Source: Clostridium sp. AM58-1XD (lineage in GTDB: Bacteria; Bacillota; Clostridia; Lachnospirales; Lachnospiraceae). Taken from it: DNA of 34,578 bases. The first letter of the stretch is position 1; each line of letters starts with the position of its first letter. Below the pieces are notes generated by a model that was not told the DNA's origin, did no database searches, and saw nothing but the letters and a program-made list of their open reading frames with translations. Positions 1 to 7,287 of the stretch are shown here, piece after piece. The stretch spans positions 1 to 34,578 of the forward strand of contig NZ_QSDR01000041.1 in assembly GCF_003464085.1 (NCBI RefSeq), written 5' to 3'. A program made the position numbers and the translations under genes.

Positions 1-230
1 AATAATAACCGCGCTGCGGATATTATTCCGTATTTTCTCCGAAAATATGGTGCCTCCGGCGGAATAAAGCGCACGGATTTCTGCGGTGAACGCAGAAACC
101 GAGATGCGCAGGAATAATAACCGCGCTGCGGATATTATTCCGTATTTTCTCCGAAAATATGGTGCCTCCGGCGGAATAAAGCGCACGTATTTCTGCGGTG
201 AACGCAGAAACCGAGATGCGCAGGAATAAT
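1..230. repeat. Tandem 112-bp hairpin-rich repeat, two copies plus start of a third
   Basis: Bases 1-112 and 113-224 are the same 112-bp unit, and a third copy begins at 225 but stops after AATAAT. The copies differ at one place near base 76 (CACGGATTT against CACGTATTT). Each unit holds nested inverted repeats: TTATTCCG (23-30) with CGGAATAA (60-67), TATTTTC (31-37) with GAAAATA (41-47), and TTTCTGCG (78-85) with CGCAGAAA (91-98). Across the junction GGAATAATA (111-119) pairs with TATTATTCC (133-141). The array may continue to the left of the window. Nothing in it looks coding. Confidence 0.9.
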
Positions 231-373
231 TCCATAAAAAGGAAGTTCGCAACTTTTTTTAAATGATAATACCGGAAGAAACCGCTAAAATGCAGATGTA
301 AGGTCACAGTTCACTGAGTGAACAGCAATAAAGTACAAAAAATGAAAACAAATATTGGAAAGGATGTGACGAT
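231..373. other. Gene-free leader upstream of rtcB
   Basis: No coding signal is seen here. A 15-bp perfect palindrome, GTTCACTGAGTGAAC, lies at 309-323, about 50 bases before the rtcB start, and could be an operator. A TGATAAT at 264-270 could be a -10 element but has no convincing -35 partner. No promoter is therefore called. Confidence 0.4.
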
Positions 374-1606
374 ATGTTTGTACTGAAGGATGACAAGATG
401 AGATGGCCCATAAAGGTGTGGCTGGACAGCGGAAAGGATTTGGAGGCGAGCTGCCTGGAACAGGCGTATCACCTTTCTGAACTGCCATTTCTTCATAAAT
501 GGGTATGCCTTATGCCGGATACACATACGGGGAAAGGAATGCCGATCGGCGGAGTGATCGCTGCTAAAGATGTTATCATTCCTAACGCAGTCGGAGTCGA
601 CATCGGCTGCGGGATGGCCTATGTGGGAACAAATATTAAGACAGAAGAAATCAGGGATATTCAGACGGGAAACGGGACGCTGATTCAGGGAATCATCGGA
701 GATATCCTGAGAAATGTACCTGTAGGGTTTGCACACCACAAAATGGAGATGCCGTGCTATACTCTGGATAAGGCATTTGACGAGTTTGATAAATTTGAAA
801 AGGACGGGGAGCTTCTGGGCCAGCTGGAGGCAGGCTATTATCAGGTTGGAACGCTGGGAGGCGGCAACCATTTCATCGAGCTTCAGGAAGATGAGGAAGG
901 GTATCTGTCTATTATGATTCATACGGGAAGCCGCCACTTCGGAAAGAGCGTTTGTGACTATTTCCACCAGAAGGCGAGGGATCTGAACGCCAGATGGCAC
1001 AGCCAGGTTCCGGACGAATACCGTCTGGCATTCCTGCCGGTGGATACGGAAGAAGGAAGGCAGTATTTAAACTGGATGGGGCTCTCTCTGGATTTTGCCA
1101 CGGAAAACCGAGAAAAAATCATGCTGTCTGTTAAGGCCATTATGGAAAAATGGATTGGAAAATATACAGATCTGACGCTGGAATTTTCCGGTGACATCAA
1201 CTGCCATCACAATTATGCTTCTTTGGAGAAACATTACGGCGAGGAGGTATGGGTCCACAGAAAGGGCGCCACAAGGGCTATGGAAGGGGAAATTGCAGTG
1301 ATTCCAGGTGCGATGGGCTCTTACAGCTATGTGGTCAGGGGAAAAGGAAATCAGGAGAGCTTTTGCTCTTCGTCTCATGGAGCAGGAAGACGGTATTCGA
1401 GGAAAGGCGCCATGAATGAATTCTCCTGTGAAGAGGTCATTTTGGACCTCCGCAGCCAGGGCGTTGTGCTGGGCAAAAAGAATAAAGCAGATGTGGCGGA
1501 GGAAAGCCGCTTCGCGTATAAGGATATCGATGTGGTGATGGAAAATCAGAGGGATTTGGTGGAGCCGGTAAAAAAGCTTCATACAATCGGAGTTGTGAAA
1601 GGGTGA
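374..1606 (+). CDS. rtcB: RtcB-family RNA ligase
   Basis: A 410-residue protein, close to the length of E. coli RtcB. Known RtcB enzymes join a 2',3'-cyclic phosphate or 3'-phosphate RNA end to a 5'-OH end, using GTP and Mn2+, in RNA repair or tRNA splicing. Visible family motifs are the metal-site segment VGVDIGCGM (Asp76, Cys79), GGGNHFIE near 162-169, HTGSRHFG near 183-190, HHNYASLE near 278-285, and SSHGAGRR with His335, which matches the histidine that carries GMP. The frame is intact. An AAAGG lies about 12 bases before the ATG. The next gene starts 4 bases after the stop, so the two are probably cotranscribed. Its physiological RNA substrate cannot be told from sequence. Confidence 0.93.
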   Translation: MFVLKDDKMRWPIKVWLDSGKDLEASCLEQAYHLSELPFLHKWVCLMPDTHTGKGMPIGGVIAAKDVIIPNAVGVDIGCGMAYVGTNIKTEEIRDIQTGNGTLIQGIIGDILRNVPVGFAHHKMEMPCYTLDKAFDEFDKFEKDGELLGQLEAGYYQVGTLGGGNHFIELQEDEEGYLSIMIHTGSRHFGKSVCDYFHQKARDLNARWHSQVPDEYRLAFLPVDTEEGRQYLNWMGLSLDFATENREKIMLSVKAIMEKWIGKYTDLTLEFSGDINCHHNYASLEKHYGEEVWVHRKGATRAMEGEIAVIPGAMGSYSYVVRGKGNQESFCSSSHGAGRRYSRKGAMNEFSCEEVILDLRSQGVVLGKKNKADVAEESRFAYKDIDVVMENQRDLVEPVKKLHTIGVVKG

Positions 1607-1610
1607 CGTC

Positions 1611-1922
1611 ATGTTTGGACTTAAACGTAAAATGGAAAAGGAAGCAGTCGAGTTGATCCAGATGCTGGATCCGGAAGGAAAGCTGTGGTGCAGCTCGGCT
1701 GCACTCATATCGGTTAAAGGAAAAGGCGTTTTGAAGAAGGAGGTAAGGGGAGTCAGCGGAGATGAAAATTATGGTGATTATGCCACAGCGCTGACGCTGA
1801 ATAAAACGCCTCTCGTTCAGATGGAAGAGCGGTTCTGCCTACATGCGCCGGCATCCTTGCCGCCGGATACGGGGTTGAATATGCAGAGCAGAAAGAGATC
1901 GGAGAAACAGGAGAACGGCTGA
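1611..1922 (+). CDS. N-terminal fragment of rtcB-linked protein of unknown function (frame broken)
   Basis: The ATG lies 4 bases after the rtcB stop, with AAAGGG upstream inside the end of rtcB. It encodes an unrecognised soluble protein beginning MFGLKRKMEKEAVEL. The frame is lost between about 1830 and 1847. Past that point the reading frame one base back gives a sensible continuation, AGILAAGYGVEYAEQKE, running without a stop into the 1952 reading frame. Supplying one base rejoins 1611-2956 into one protein of about 448 residues. The simplest explanation is a missing base in the sequence, with real gene decay as the alternative. Function unknown; adjacency to rtcB suggests a role linked to RNA repair, but that is inference only. 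Confidence 0.7.
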   Translation: MFGLKRKMEKEAVELIQMLDPEGKLWCSSAALISVKGKGVLKKEVRGVSGDENYGDYATALTLNKTPLVQMEERFCLHAPASLPPDTGLNMQSRKRSEKQENG

Positions 1923-1951
1923 ACAGTGACTTTATTTCCCTCCAGGACTCA

Positions 1952-2956
1952 GTGGAACGAATGGCGCCCCTTCTAAAACTTTTGGAGTCAGGCATATATG
2001 TGATTGCGGACATGATGGTTTGTCCCACTGACGGCGAAGGAAGATTTTACTGGGATATTCCAGACAGAGCGGCAGTATACCAGGCTTCGGCAGACTGTAT
2101 CTATACTCAGGCGTTTCACTGCGAATCAGGACTTCCCGTATACCTCTATCCGACTCAGGGAGCAGACAGAATGAATTCTCAGAGAGTGGAGTATTACAGG
2201 CAGAAATATCGGGAATACGGGAATAAAGACAGGATTCCAAGGGCAGTTGCTTATCATATCTGCGGAAGTATGGGGGCATTGCTGGACGGCCATCATAAGG
2301 TATGTGCGGCGGCATTGGAAGGAGAGCTGGTCCGCTGCCTGACGATCATTCCGTTCGGCGGGTTTACATACAGAGTAGACGGTGCTGGAAAAGACAGGAC
2401 TCTGATGAAACAGAACGCCGTATTTGCAGGAATAGAAATCAATTTTCAGGAACTGGACGGCAGGATAAGAAAAGAACTGGAGATGGAGGAGGAGCGGCAC
2501 AGAAATGCATACCACGGTGTGAACGAGGCAGCAGCGATCGAAAACGGACCATTAGTCACAAGGGCATGGGAACCGGAATACGCCAGATGTGCATGCCGGT
2601 ATCCGGATGCAGAAGAATATGCGGAAATTCTGGCGAGCGGAATGAAAGACAGCAGATCTATTACAGATGAAGACATAAAAGAATCCCTCCTGGACTGCTC
2701 CAGAGAGGGAGATGAACGTTTTTCCGCTCTGCTGTCTCTTTTGACCATTGATGGTGACAGCAGGCTGAAAAATGTGGCTATGAAATGCATTGAAAACAGA
2801 AAAGACTATGGACTTCAGAAGAAAGCTTTCCGGAGCCTGCTCCAGTTAAAGGAAGATCAGGAAGTGGAAGAGTTCCTGATCCGTTATCTTGTAGAGGAAC
2901 CTGTTGTTGGAGATAAGCTGCGGGATCTGGCGTACAGCTATTTTGAAGAACCATGA
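1952..2956 (+). CDS. C-terminal fragment of rtcB-linked protein of unknown function
   Basis: Continues the protein that starts at 1611. The ATG at 1952 is only the first methionine after the frame break; the coherent frame reaches back to about 1847. A DGHHKVCAAALEG segment resembles the DGHHR-type motif of ParB/sulfiredoxin-like folds, which is a weak hint. The last 90 residues are charged and helical, possibly short HEAT-like repeats. No signal peptide or membrane segment is seen. The 3' end overlaps the convergent SanA-like gene by 19 bases. I do not recognise the family. Confidence 0.7.
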   Translation: MERMAPLLKLLESGIYVIADMMVCPTDGEGRFYWDIPDRAAVYQASADCIYTQAFHCESGLPVYLYPTQGADRMNSQRVEYYRQKYREYGNKDRIPRAVAYHICGSMGALLDGHHKVCAAALEGELVRCLTIIPFGGFTYRVDGAGKDRTLMKQNAVFAGIEINFQELDGRIRKELEMEEERHRNAYHGVNEAAAIENGPLVTRAWEPEYARCACRYPDAEEYAEILASGMKDSRSITDEDIKESLLDCSREGDERFSALLSLLTIDGDSRLKNVAMKCIENRKDYGLQKKAFRSLLQLKEDQEVEEFLIRYLVEEPVVGDKLRDLAYSYFEEP

Positions 2957-3663
2957 TCATTCGTAGCGTTTCCATTGCCGCCAATAGGAATTGCATCCCC
3001 CAGATACGTAGGCTCCGGCTTGAACATACAGTATAGAAAGTCCTTGTCGCGGGCCAGTATTTCCCGGACGTTCCGGTATGTCTGGCCACCATAGCTGTGC
3101 AGGTCGGCAGGAACGCCGTAGGCATCCAGGCCAAGGCTTCTGGCAGCATAGACGGCCCGGTAAAGATGATAGCGCTGAGTGACAATTACTACCTTTTCCG
3201 CCTGAAATATATCACGGGCCCGGTACATACTTTCATAAGTGGAGAATCCAGCGTGATCCATAAAAACATGATCGGAAGGGAGTCCCTGTTCAACGGCATA
3301 GTCTTTCATGGTATTTACTTCGTCGTAATCAATACGGCCGTGATCTCCGCTTACAAGCAGCCTGTCGGAAATGCCGGCTTTCCACAGGCTGATCCCGGTG
3401 TCCATTCTGTCGGCAAGCATCCCGCTCATGGCGCCGTTATTTCTCACAAGGCAGCCGAGGACCAGGATACAGTCGGTATCTTTCAGATTTTCAGCCTCAT
3501 CAGGAGTGAGAATATAACGGTTTCCCTGGGCAACAACGTAGAAATTGATGCCCAGCGCAAGGGCTGCGGCAAGCAGGCCTGCTTTCACGAGCAGAAGGAA
3601 AAAGCGCAGAAATGATCTGCGGGGAGCAGCGGGCATACCGCTTTTATTTTTATTACGAATCAT
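2938..3663 (-). CDS. SanA/YdcF-like (DUF218) membrane-anchored protein
   Basis: 241 residues. An N-terminal basic stretch is followed by one membrane helix (about residues 22-44). A DUF218 domain comes next: DCILVLGC opening strand, LLVSGDHG, the MKDYAVEQGLP segment, and VVIVTQRYHLYRA. This is the layout of SanA (vancomycin exclusion) and YdcF proteins, whose biochemical role is poorly defined but envelope-related. AAAGGAG lies 8 bases before the ATG. It is the last gene of a probable minus-strand operon with the transporter and DUF3795 protein, and its end overlaps the convergent upstream gene by 19 bases. Confidence 0.85.
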   Translation of the reverse strand: MIRNKNKSGMPAAPRRSFLRFFLLLVKAGLLAAALALGINFYVVAQGNRYILTPDEAENLKDTDCILVLGCLVRNNGAMSGMLADRMDTGISLWKAGISDRLLVSGDHGRIDYDEVNTMKDYAVEQGLPSDHVFMDHAGFSTYESMYRARDIFQAEKVVIVTQRYHLYRAVYAARSLGLDAYGVPADLHSYGGQTYRNVREILARDKDFLYCMFKPEPTYLGDAIPIGGNGNATNDHGSSK

Positions 3664-3715
3664 ATGACAGCTCCTTTGTATGGTCTTTCCTGCTCATAGG
3701 AGGCAGGGATTCGAA

Positions 3716-4597
3716 TTACGCTTTGGCATAATCGTTCTTGGACGGCCTGGATTTGAGTTCGTAAAGGCAGGTAAATCCCAGGATCAGCACAGCCCCGGCT
3801 CCCTGAAGAATCTGTACAGGTTCATGAAAAACGAAAACAGAGACGAGGATGGCGACAAATGGGTCGATATAGCTTAGGATTGCCGTCTGCTGTCCTTTTA
3901 ATTCTTTGATAGAGGAAAAATACAGGCAGTAACAGATTCCTGTATGCAGTATGCCGATCGCAAGGAGGTTGGCAAGGCTGAACAGCGAGCTGTTCTGAAT
4001 GTGAAATCCCCCATGAAAGACGATAATAATGAAAAGCAGTGCAATCGCTCCGGCAAACTGGATTACCGTACGTTCCAGACCATTTCCCTCACATATAAAT
4101 TTATTCATCAGAATGACACTTGCATAAAAGCAGGCGGCGCCCAGGCCGTACAGGATGCCGCGTAAACTACCCATGTTCAGATTCTGTCCGCCGCCAATCA
4201 CGAGAAACAGACCGGTGGTAGCCATAAGGAAGCAGAAAAACTGAAACAGCGTCATTTTTTCCTTGAAAAGAAGAGGACAAAGCGCCATTACAATGACCGG
4301 CGCGAAATAATAAGCCAGGGTGGCGGCGGCCACGCTGGTATATTCATATGCCATGAAAAGGAGCACCCAGTTTAAACCAATTGCCATTCCGGAAAAGAGA
4401 AGGAGCAGCTTCTGACTGCGTGAAATCGCGTGGAATGGCTGCCGTATGATCAGCTTTTGGACGGCGAAGAGCACGGTAATTGCTATCAGGCCCCGCCAGA
4501 ATGCCATTTCCAGAGAACTTAAGCTAATGTTTCGGACAAAGATGGACAGAGTGCCAAATACACTCATGGCAATGATATTCTTTGTTTTTGCATTCAT
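3716..4597 (-). CDS. EamA/DMT-family transporter
   Basis: A 293-residue hydrophobic protein with about ten predicted membrane helices in two repeats, typical of the drug/metabolite transporter superfamily (two EamA domains). The first repeat contains RNISLSSLEMAFWRGLIAI, and the second ends with the FVFHEPVQILQGAGAVLIL signature. The start is set at 4597 (MNAKTK) rather than 4624, because GGAAGAGAA precedes it and the codon overlaps the DUF3795 stop by one base (TAATG), implying translational coupling. The substrate is unknown; homologues export amino acids or other metabolites. Confidence 0.88.
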   Translation of the reverse strand: MNAKTKNIIAMSVFGTLSIFVRNISLSSLEMAFWRGLIAITVLFAVQKLIIRQPFHAISRSQKLLLLFSGMAIGLNWVLLFMAYEYTSVAAATLAYYFAPVIVMALCPLLFKEKMTLFQFFCFLMATTGLFLVIGGGQNLNMGSLRGILYGLGAACFYASVILMNKFICEGNGLERTVIQFAGAIALLFIIIVFHGGFHIQNSSLFSLANLLAIGILHTGICYCLYFSSIKELKGQQTAILSYIDPFVAILVSVFVFHEPVQILQGAGAVLILGFTCLYELKSRPSKNDYAKA

Positions 4598-4857
4598 TAG
4601 TTCTCTTCCATCCATTTCCTGCACTGTTCAAGTTTAGGTGCCGGGTCATACCCTTCCTCTACTCCCATAGTGGAAAGCGTCTCACATGGAAAGTCGGGAC
4701 ATTCCCCACAGTGATTCAGCTCTTTTTCCTCACAGCATGATTTTACTGCGCAGTCACCGCCCCAGAATGGTTTTTCCATATTCAGGCATCCATTACATCC
4801 GACTTCATCTCTTCTGGTGCACTGAGTGCAGCAGATACCACATCTTGATTCAAACAT
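4597..4857 (-). CDS. DUF3795-like cysteine-rich small protein
   Basis: 86 residues from the ATG at 4857, which has an ideal AAAGGAGAA site 3 bases upstream; a longer start at 4881 lacks this. Cysteines are arranged CGICCTQC, CNGC, CAVKSCC, CGECPDFPC, as in the DUF3795 family, and would suit a metal or Fe-S site. It is the first gene of the operon with the DMT transporter and SanA-like protein. Function unknown. Confidence 0.85.
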   Translation of the reverse strand: MFESRCGICCTQCTRRDEVGCNGCLNMEKPFWGGDCAVKSCCEEKELNHCGECPDFPCETLSTMGVEEGYDPAPKLEQCRKWMEEN

Positions 4858-4889
4858 AAATTCTCCTTTCGTAAAATGCACTTTGTGAT

Positions 4890-4918
4890 ATTGTATCCAG
4901 TGACGCGTACATCGTAAA
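4890..4918 (-). promoter_or_regulatory. Sigma-A-type promoter for the DUF3795-DMT-SanA operon
   Basis: On the minus strand TTTACG (4913-4918) and TACAAT (4890-4895) are separated by 17 bases. They lie about 35 bases upstream of the DUF3795 start. The -10 is a good match and the -35 is moderate. Confidence 0.55.
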
Positions 4919-4940
4919 TTGCAAAATTTTCTTAGAATTC

Positions 4941-6617
4941 CTACATTTTGGTGACTGCGGATGCAGAAATCTTATCATACCATGCAGATGTATCCTCCAC
5001 CAGCATGATCTCCGCCAGTTCCTCCGCTACCGTATTGATTATCTCTAACGGAACACCATGCTCCAGGTCCTGAAGCTGTTGTACCCGGTCTAACTCTTCC
5101 GAGAGCTGGGCCCCCATCCTCTCATGATTTCTGGAATGATAGCGGTAATTACACTGGCCGAGCTTGGAACTGAAGTAGGAAGCCCAGGCCGGTAAAAGAA
5201 GCGCTGCCATATTGGCAAATGATCGCACGAAGCTGGTGGTAGAAATACCATTGGACGATCCGGATAACGGCATATATACGATTGCAAACTGTAAGACCGC
5301 TCTTAAGATCACCACGACAAATCCAATAGAAAATATCCATTTATTCCATTTTTCCAGGCTGTCCGCGACACGGCCATAACGTGCCGCCGATTCCTGATGG
5401 TACGCCACCTGGTCTTTTAACATTTCTGATACATGGTTGAGCAACTCTTCGGTATCTTTCTGATCCACGTTCATGGAACATGGATGAACCTCCCGGATCA
5501 CACCACGGGCCAAGTTGTAGATTTCACGATTTTTTCCGCTGAGTTTTCTGATATCCAGGCTGACCCCGTATGGTATAAAATGCAGGAACACGCGGAACAT
5601 CTCTGCAATATAGCGGTCATTTAAAAATCCCTGATGCCACTGCTGCACCTTTTTGTCTCTGGATAAACCATAAACATACAGATTCAAAAGCCCGTGAACC
5701 AAGAAACCTGCCCCTGCTAAAACTGCCCACGGACTAATTCCCGCCGCCGGCAGATAGGCATAGCTAAACAGCGTCTCCGCATAAAAACCGATAGCCAGGA
5801 AAACGGTGGTGATCATCGGCAGGATCGCACGCCAGTAGATGACTGCCCGGTATCTGTCGCTCAGTTCAATTGCCGACTGGTCGAATTTTTGAAATTGTCT
5901 GAGCAGCGCGATATGTACTTCTTTTTTGACCGAATCTTGATCGGAAAAATCAAAACCTTCTTTCAGTAAAATGTCGAAATCTGCTGGCATCTTACCTGCC
6001 TGTGCTTTGTGTTTCCGCAGAAAATTTTGCTGCAGTCTGGCGCCCAGGTCGATTAACGGGCTTCTTTCCCCCGTCTGGCAATTTGGCTTTACTTCTTCTG
6101 AATTCAGGCTTTCACAGAGATTACGCAGGCGGTTTGGTCCATATTTATCAAAATAGGTTTCCTGCGACCAGTAGATCTGGTTCGTTTCGGAAGAAATCCA
6201 GACACAAGGTGTCTTCTTTCGATGTGCCATTTGAATTAATTCCCAGGTAGCTCCTTTAAATTCCGTAAGCGACTCATTCCAGACAATCAGCAGCAAATCA
6301 GACTGGGAACAGAGCCACTCGCCTGCGATGGATCGCAGCGGACTGTCCAGCCTCACAAGCGATTCGCACTCTCCAGACCACTCTTCAACGGCTTTGTCCA
6401 GGCAACAGACCTGCAGAGGAAAGTCTCCGAGTTTTGCCCGATCTTTCCACCGGCTTTCTGTGTATGCAGGGCTGGCCAGCATCCTGATTGCTGAACCTTT
6501 CCCGCTTTTTTCTAAAAATAGATACCCCTTAATCTGGCCGATCAGCTCGTCAATCTGCTGATATATTTTCTGGTCATCCGGCAGATCGCCGGCTACAGCC
6601 AATTGAAACGTTATCAT
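4941..6617 (-). CDS. SLOG-like plus four-TM (SLATT-like) predicted effector
   Basis: 558 residues. The N-terminal ~165 residues look like a SLOG-type nucleotide-binding Rossmann domain: the SDLLLIVWNES strand, the GATWELIQMAHRKK helix and the TPCVWIS strand resemble the bacterial pattern of a D-L-L-I-x-V-W strand followed by a GG/GAT helix. After a charged linker come two hydrophobic pairs, TM at about 264-281 and 296-316, then about 427-448 and 466-484, separated by a long helical region. This resembles two SLATT units, a 2TM class proposed as pore-forming effectors of nucleotide-controlled conflict systems (Burroughs and Aravind). The start overlaps the upstream RyR gene as ATGA with AAGGAGG ahead, so the two are coupled. 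Domain calls are by eye, so the precise SLOG subtype is uncertain. Confidence 0.7.
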   Translation of the reverse strand: MITFQLAVAGDLPDDQKIYQQIDELIGQIKGYLFLEKSGKGSAIRMLASPAYTESRWKDRAKLGDFPLQVCCLDKAVEEWSGECESLVRLDSPLRSIAGEWLCSQSDLLLIVWNESLTEFKGATWELIQMAHRKKTPCVWISSETNQIYWSQETYFDKYGPNRLRNLCESLNSEEVKPNCQTGERSPLIDLGARLQQNFLRKHKAQAGKMPADFDILLKEGFDFSDQDSVKKEVHIALLRQFQKFDQSAIELSDRYRAVIYWRAILPMITTVFLAIGFYAETLFSYAYLPAAGISPWAVLAGAGFLVHGLLNLYVYGLSRDKKVQQWHQGFLNDRYIAEMFRVFLHFIPYGVSLDIRKLSGKNREIYNLARGVIREVHPCSMNVDQKDTEELLNHVSEMLKDQVAYHQESAARYGRVADSLEKWNKWIFSIGFVVVILRAVLQFAIVYMPLSGSSNGISTTSFVRSFANMAALLLPAWASYFSSKLGQCNYRYHSRNHERMGAQLSEELDRVQQLQDLEHGVPLEIINTVAEELAEIMLVEDTSAWYDKISASAVTKM

Positions 6618-6907
6618 TTTAAATCCTCCTTTTTTATCTGATATCCCATTTTCAGTAAAGTTTTAACAGTTTGAATCACCGTTGCACGGTCCAAATCCTT
6701 CTCTTCTTCTGACAAACTGTCATACGGAGCGAGACATGGGTGCAGTTTCTTGTCTCCGTCATATACAGCGCCGTAGCGCCAACCTGTTTCAATCCGCTTT
6801 TGAGACCATACTTCATGAATATTTTGAGACACAGTTTCCAATGAATTCTGAAGTTCTTCATCTAATAGAACAGTGCTCGTATCCAGCGGTCTTGGTATGT
6901 ATTTCAT
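6614..6907 (-). CDS. Stand-alone RyR-domain protein
   Basis: 97 residues that form almost exactly one ryanodine-receptor (RyR) repeat domain: YIPRPLDTS at the start, NIHEVWSQKRIETGWRYG in the middle, then LHPCLAPYDSLSEEEKD and a final helix TVIQTVKTLLKMGYQI. Such domains occur in eukaryotic Ca2+ channels and, in bacteria, beside SLOG, SLATT or TIR components, where ligand sensing has been proposed. The stop overlaps the next gene's start (ATGA), so 1:1 synthesis with the SLOG/TM protein is likely. A GGGGG run about 8-12 bases upstream is the probable ribosome site. What ligand it binds, if any, is unknown. Confidence 0.85.
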   Translation of the reverse strand: MKYIPRPLDTSTVLLDEELQNSLETVSQNIHEVWSQKRIETGWRYGAVYDGDKKLHPCLAPYDSLSEEEKDLDRATVIQTVKTLLKMGYQIKKEDLK

Positions 6908-7287
6908 GTACGTGTTATCCCCCTTTTCCAGAGCTTTTCTTATAAATCCGATTTCCTATATATCAGGGCGTAACTTGAGTAGATTGACTTTTTTCTCACG
7001 TAAGCTCCGGAGTGATATCATGGCTTGAACCGCGTGATCATTCCCGCCGGAAGGTCTGCAAAGTATACCCTGAATTATTGTCGAGCGGGTGCTACTCTAA
7101 AGAATTATATCATATTTAACATTAATTCTATATATATTTTGATTATCCTTTTTAAATTTGATATAATTAGTTTCAATGTAAGAAATAGTACTTAGTTAAT
7201 CAAAAACATGTAATAAATACATTCGTTATCAATAGGGTGTGGTGTTTATCGGCTCCCTGGGGAATTAAAGAGAAGGAGAAATTCATT
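6908..7287. other. Divergent intergenic region between the RyR/SLOG and TIR genes
   Basis: 380 bases with no convincing coding frame. The AT-rich right half (from about 7100) holds a strong plus-strand promoter. The left part should hold the minus-strand promoter of the RyR gene, but I see no clear -35/-10 pair. A short palindrome, CTCCGGAG, lies near 7008. No other repeat or RNA gene is recognised. Confidence 0.5.
7139..7167 (+). promoter_or_regulatory. Sigma-A promoter of the TIR-propeller gene
   Basis: TTGATT (7139-7144), a 17-base spacer, then a perfect TATAAT (7162-7167). This predicts a 5' leader of about 110 bases before the ATG at 7288, which carries AGAAGGAGAA just upstream. Confidence 0.75.

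Noticed and set aside
1..230. CRISPR array
   Set aside because: Units of 112 bp directly abut, with no spacers and no cas genes nearby.
311..1000. A 229-codon antisense frame over rtcB
   Set aside because: It lies opposite a conserved RtcB gene and shows no domain or convincing ribosome site.
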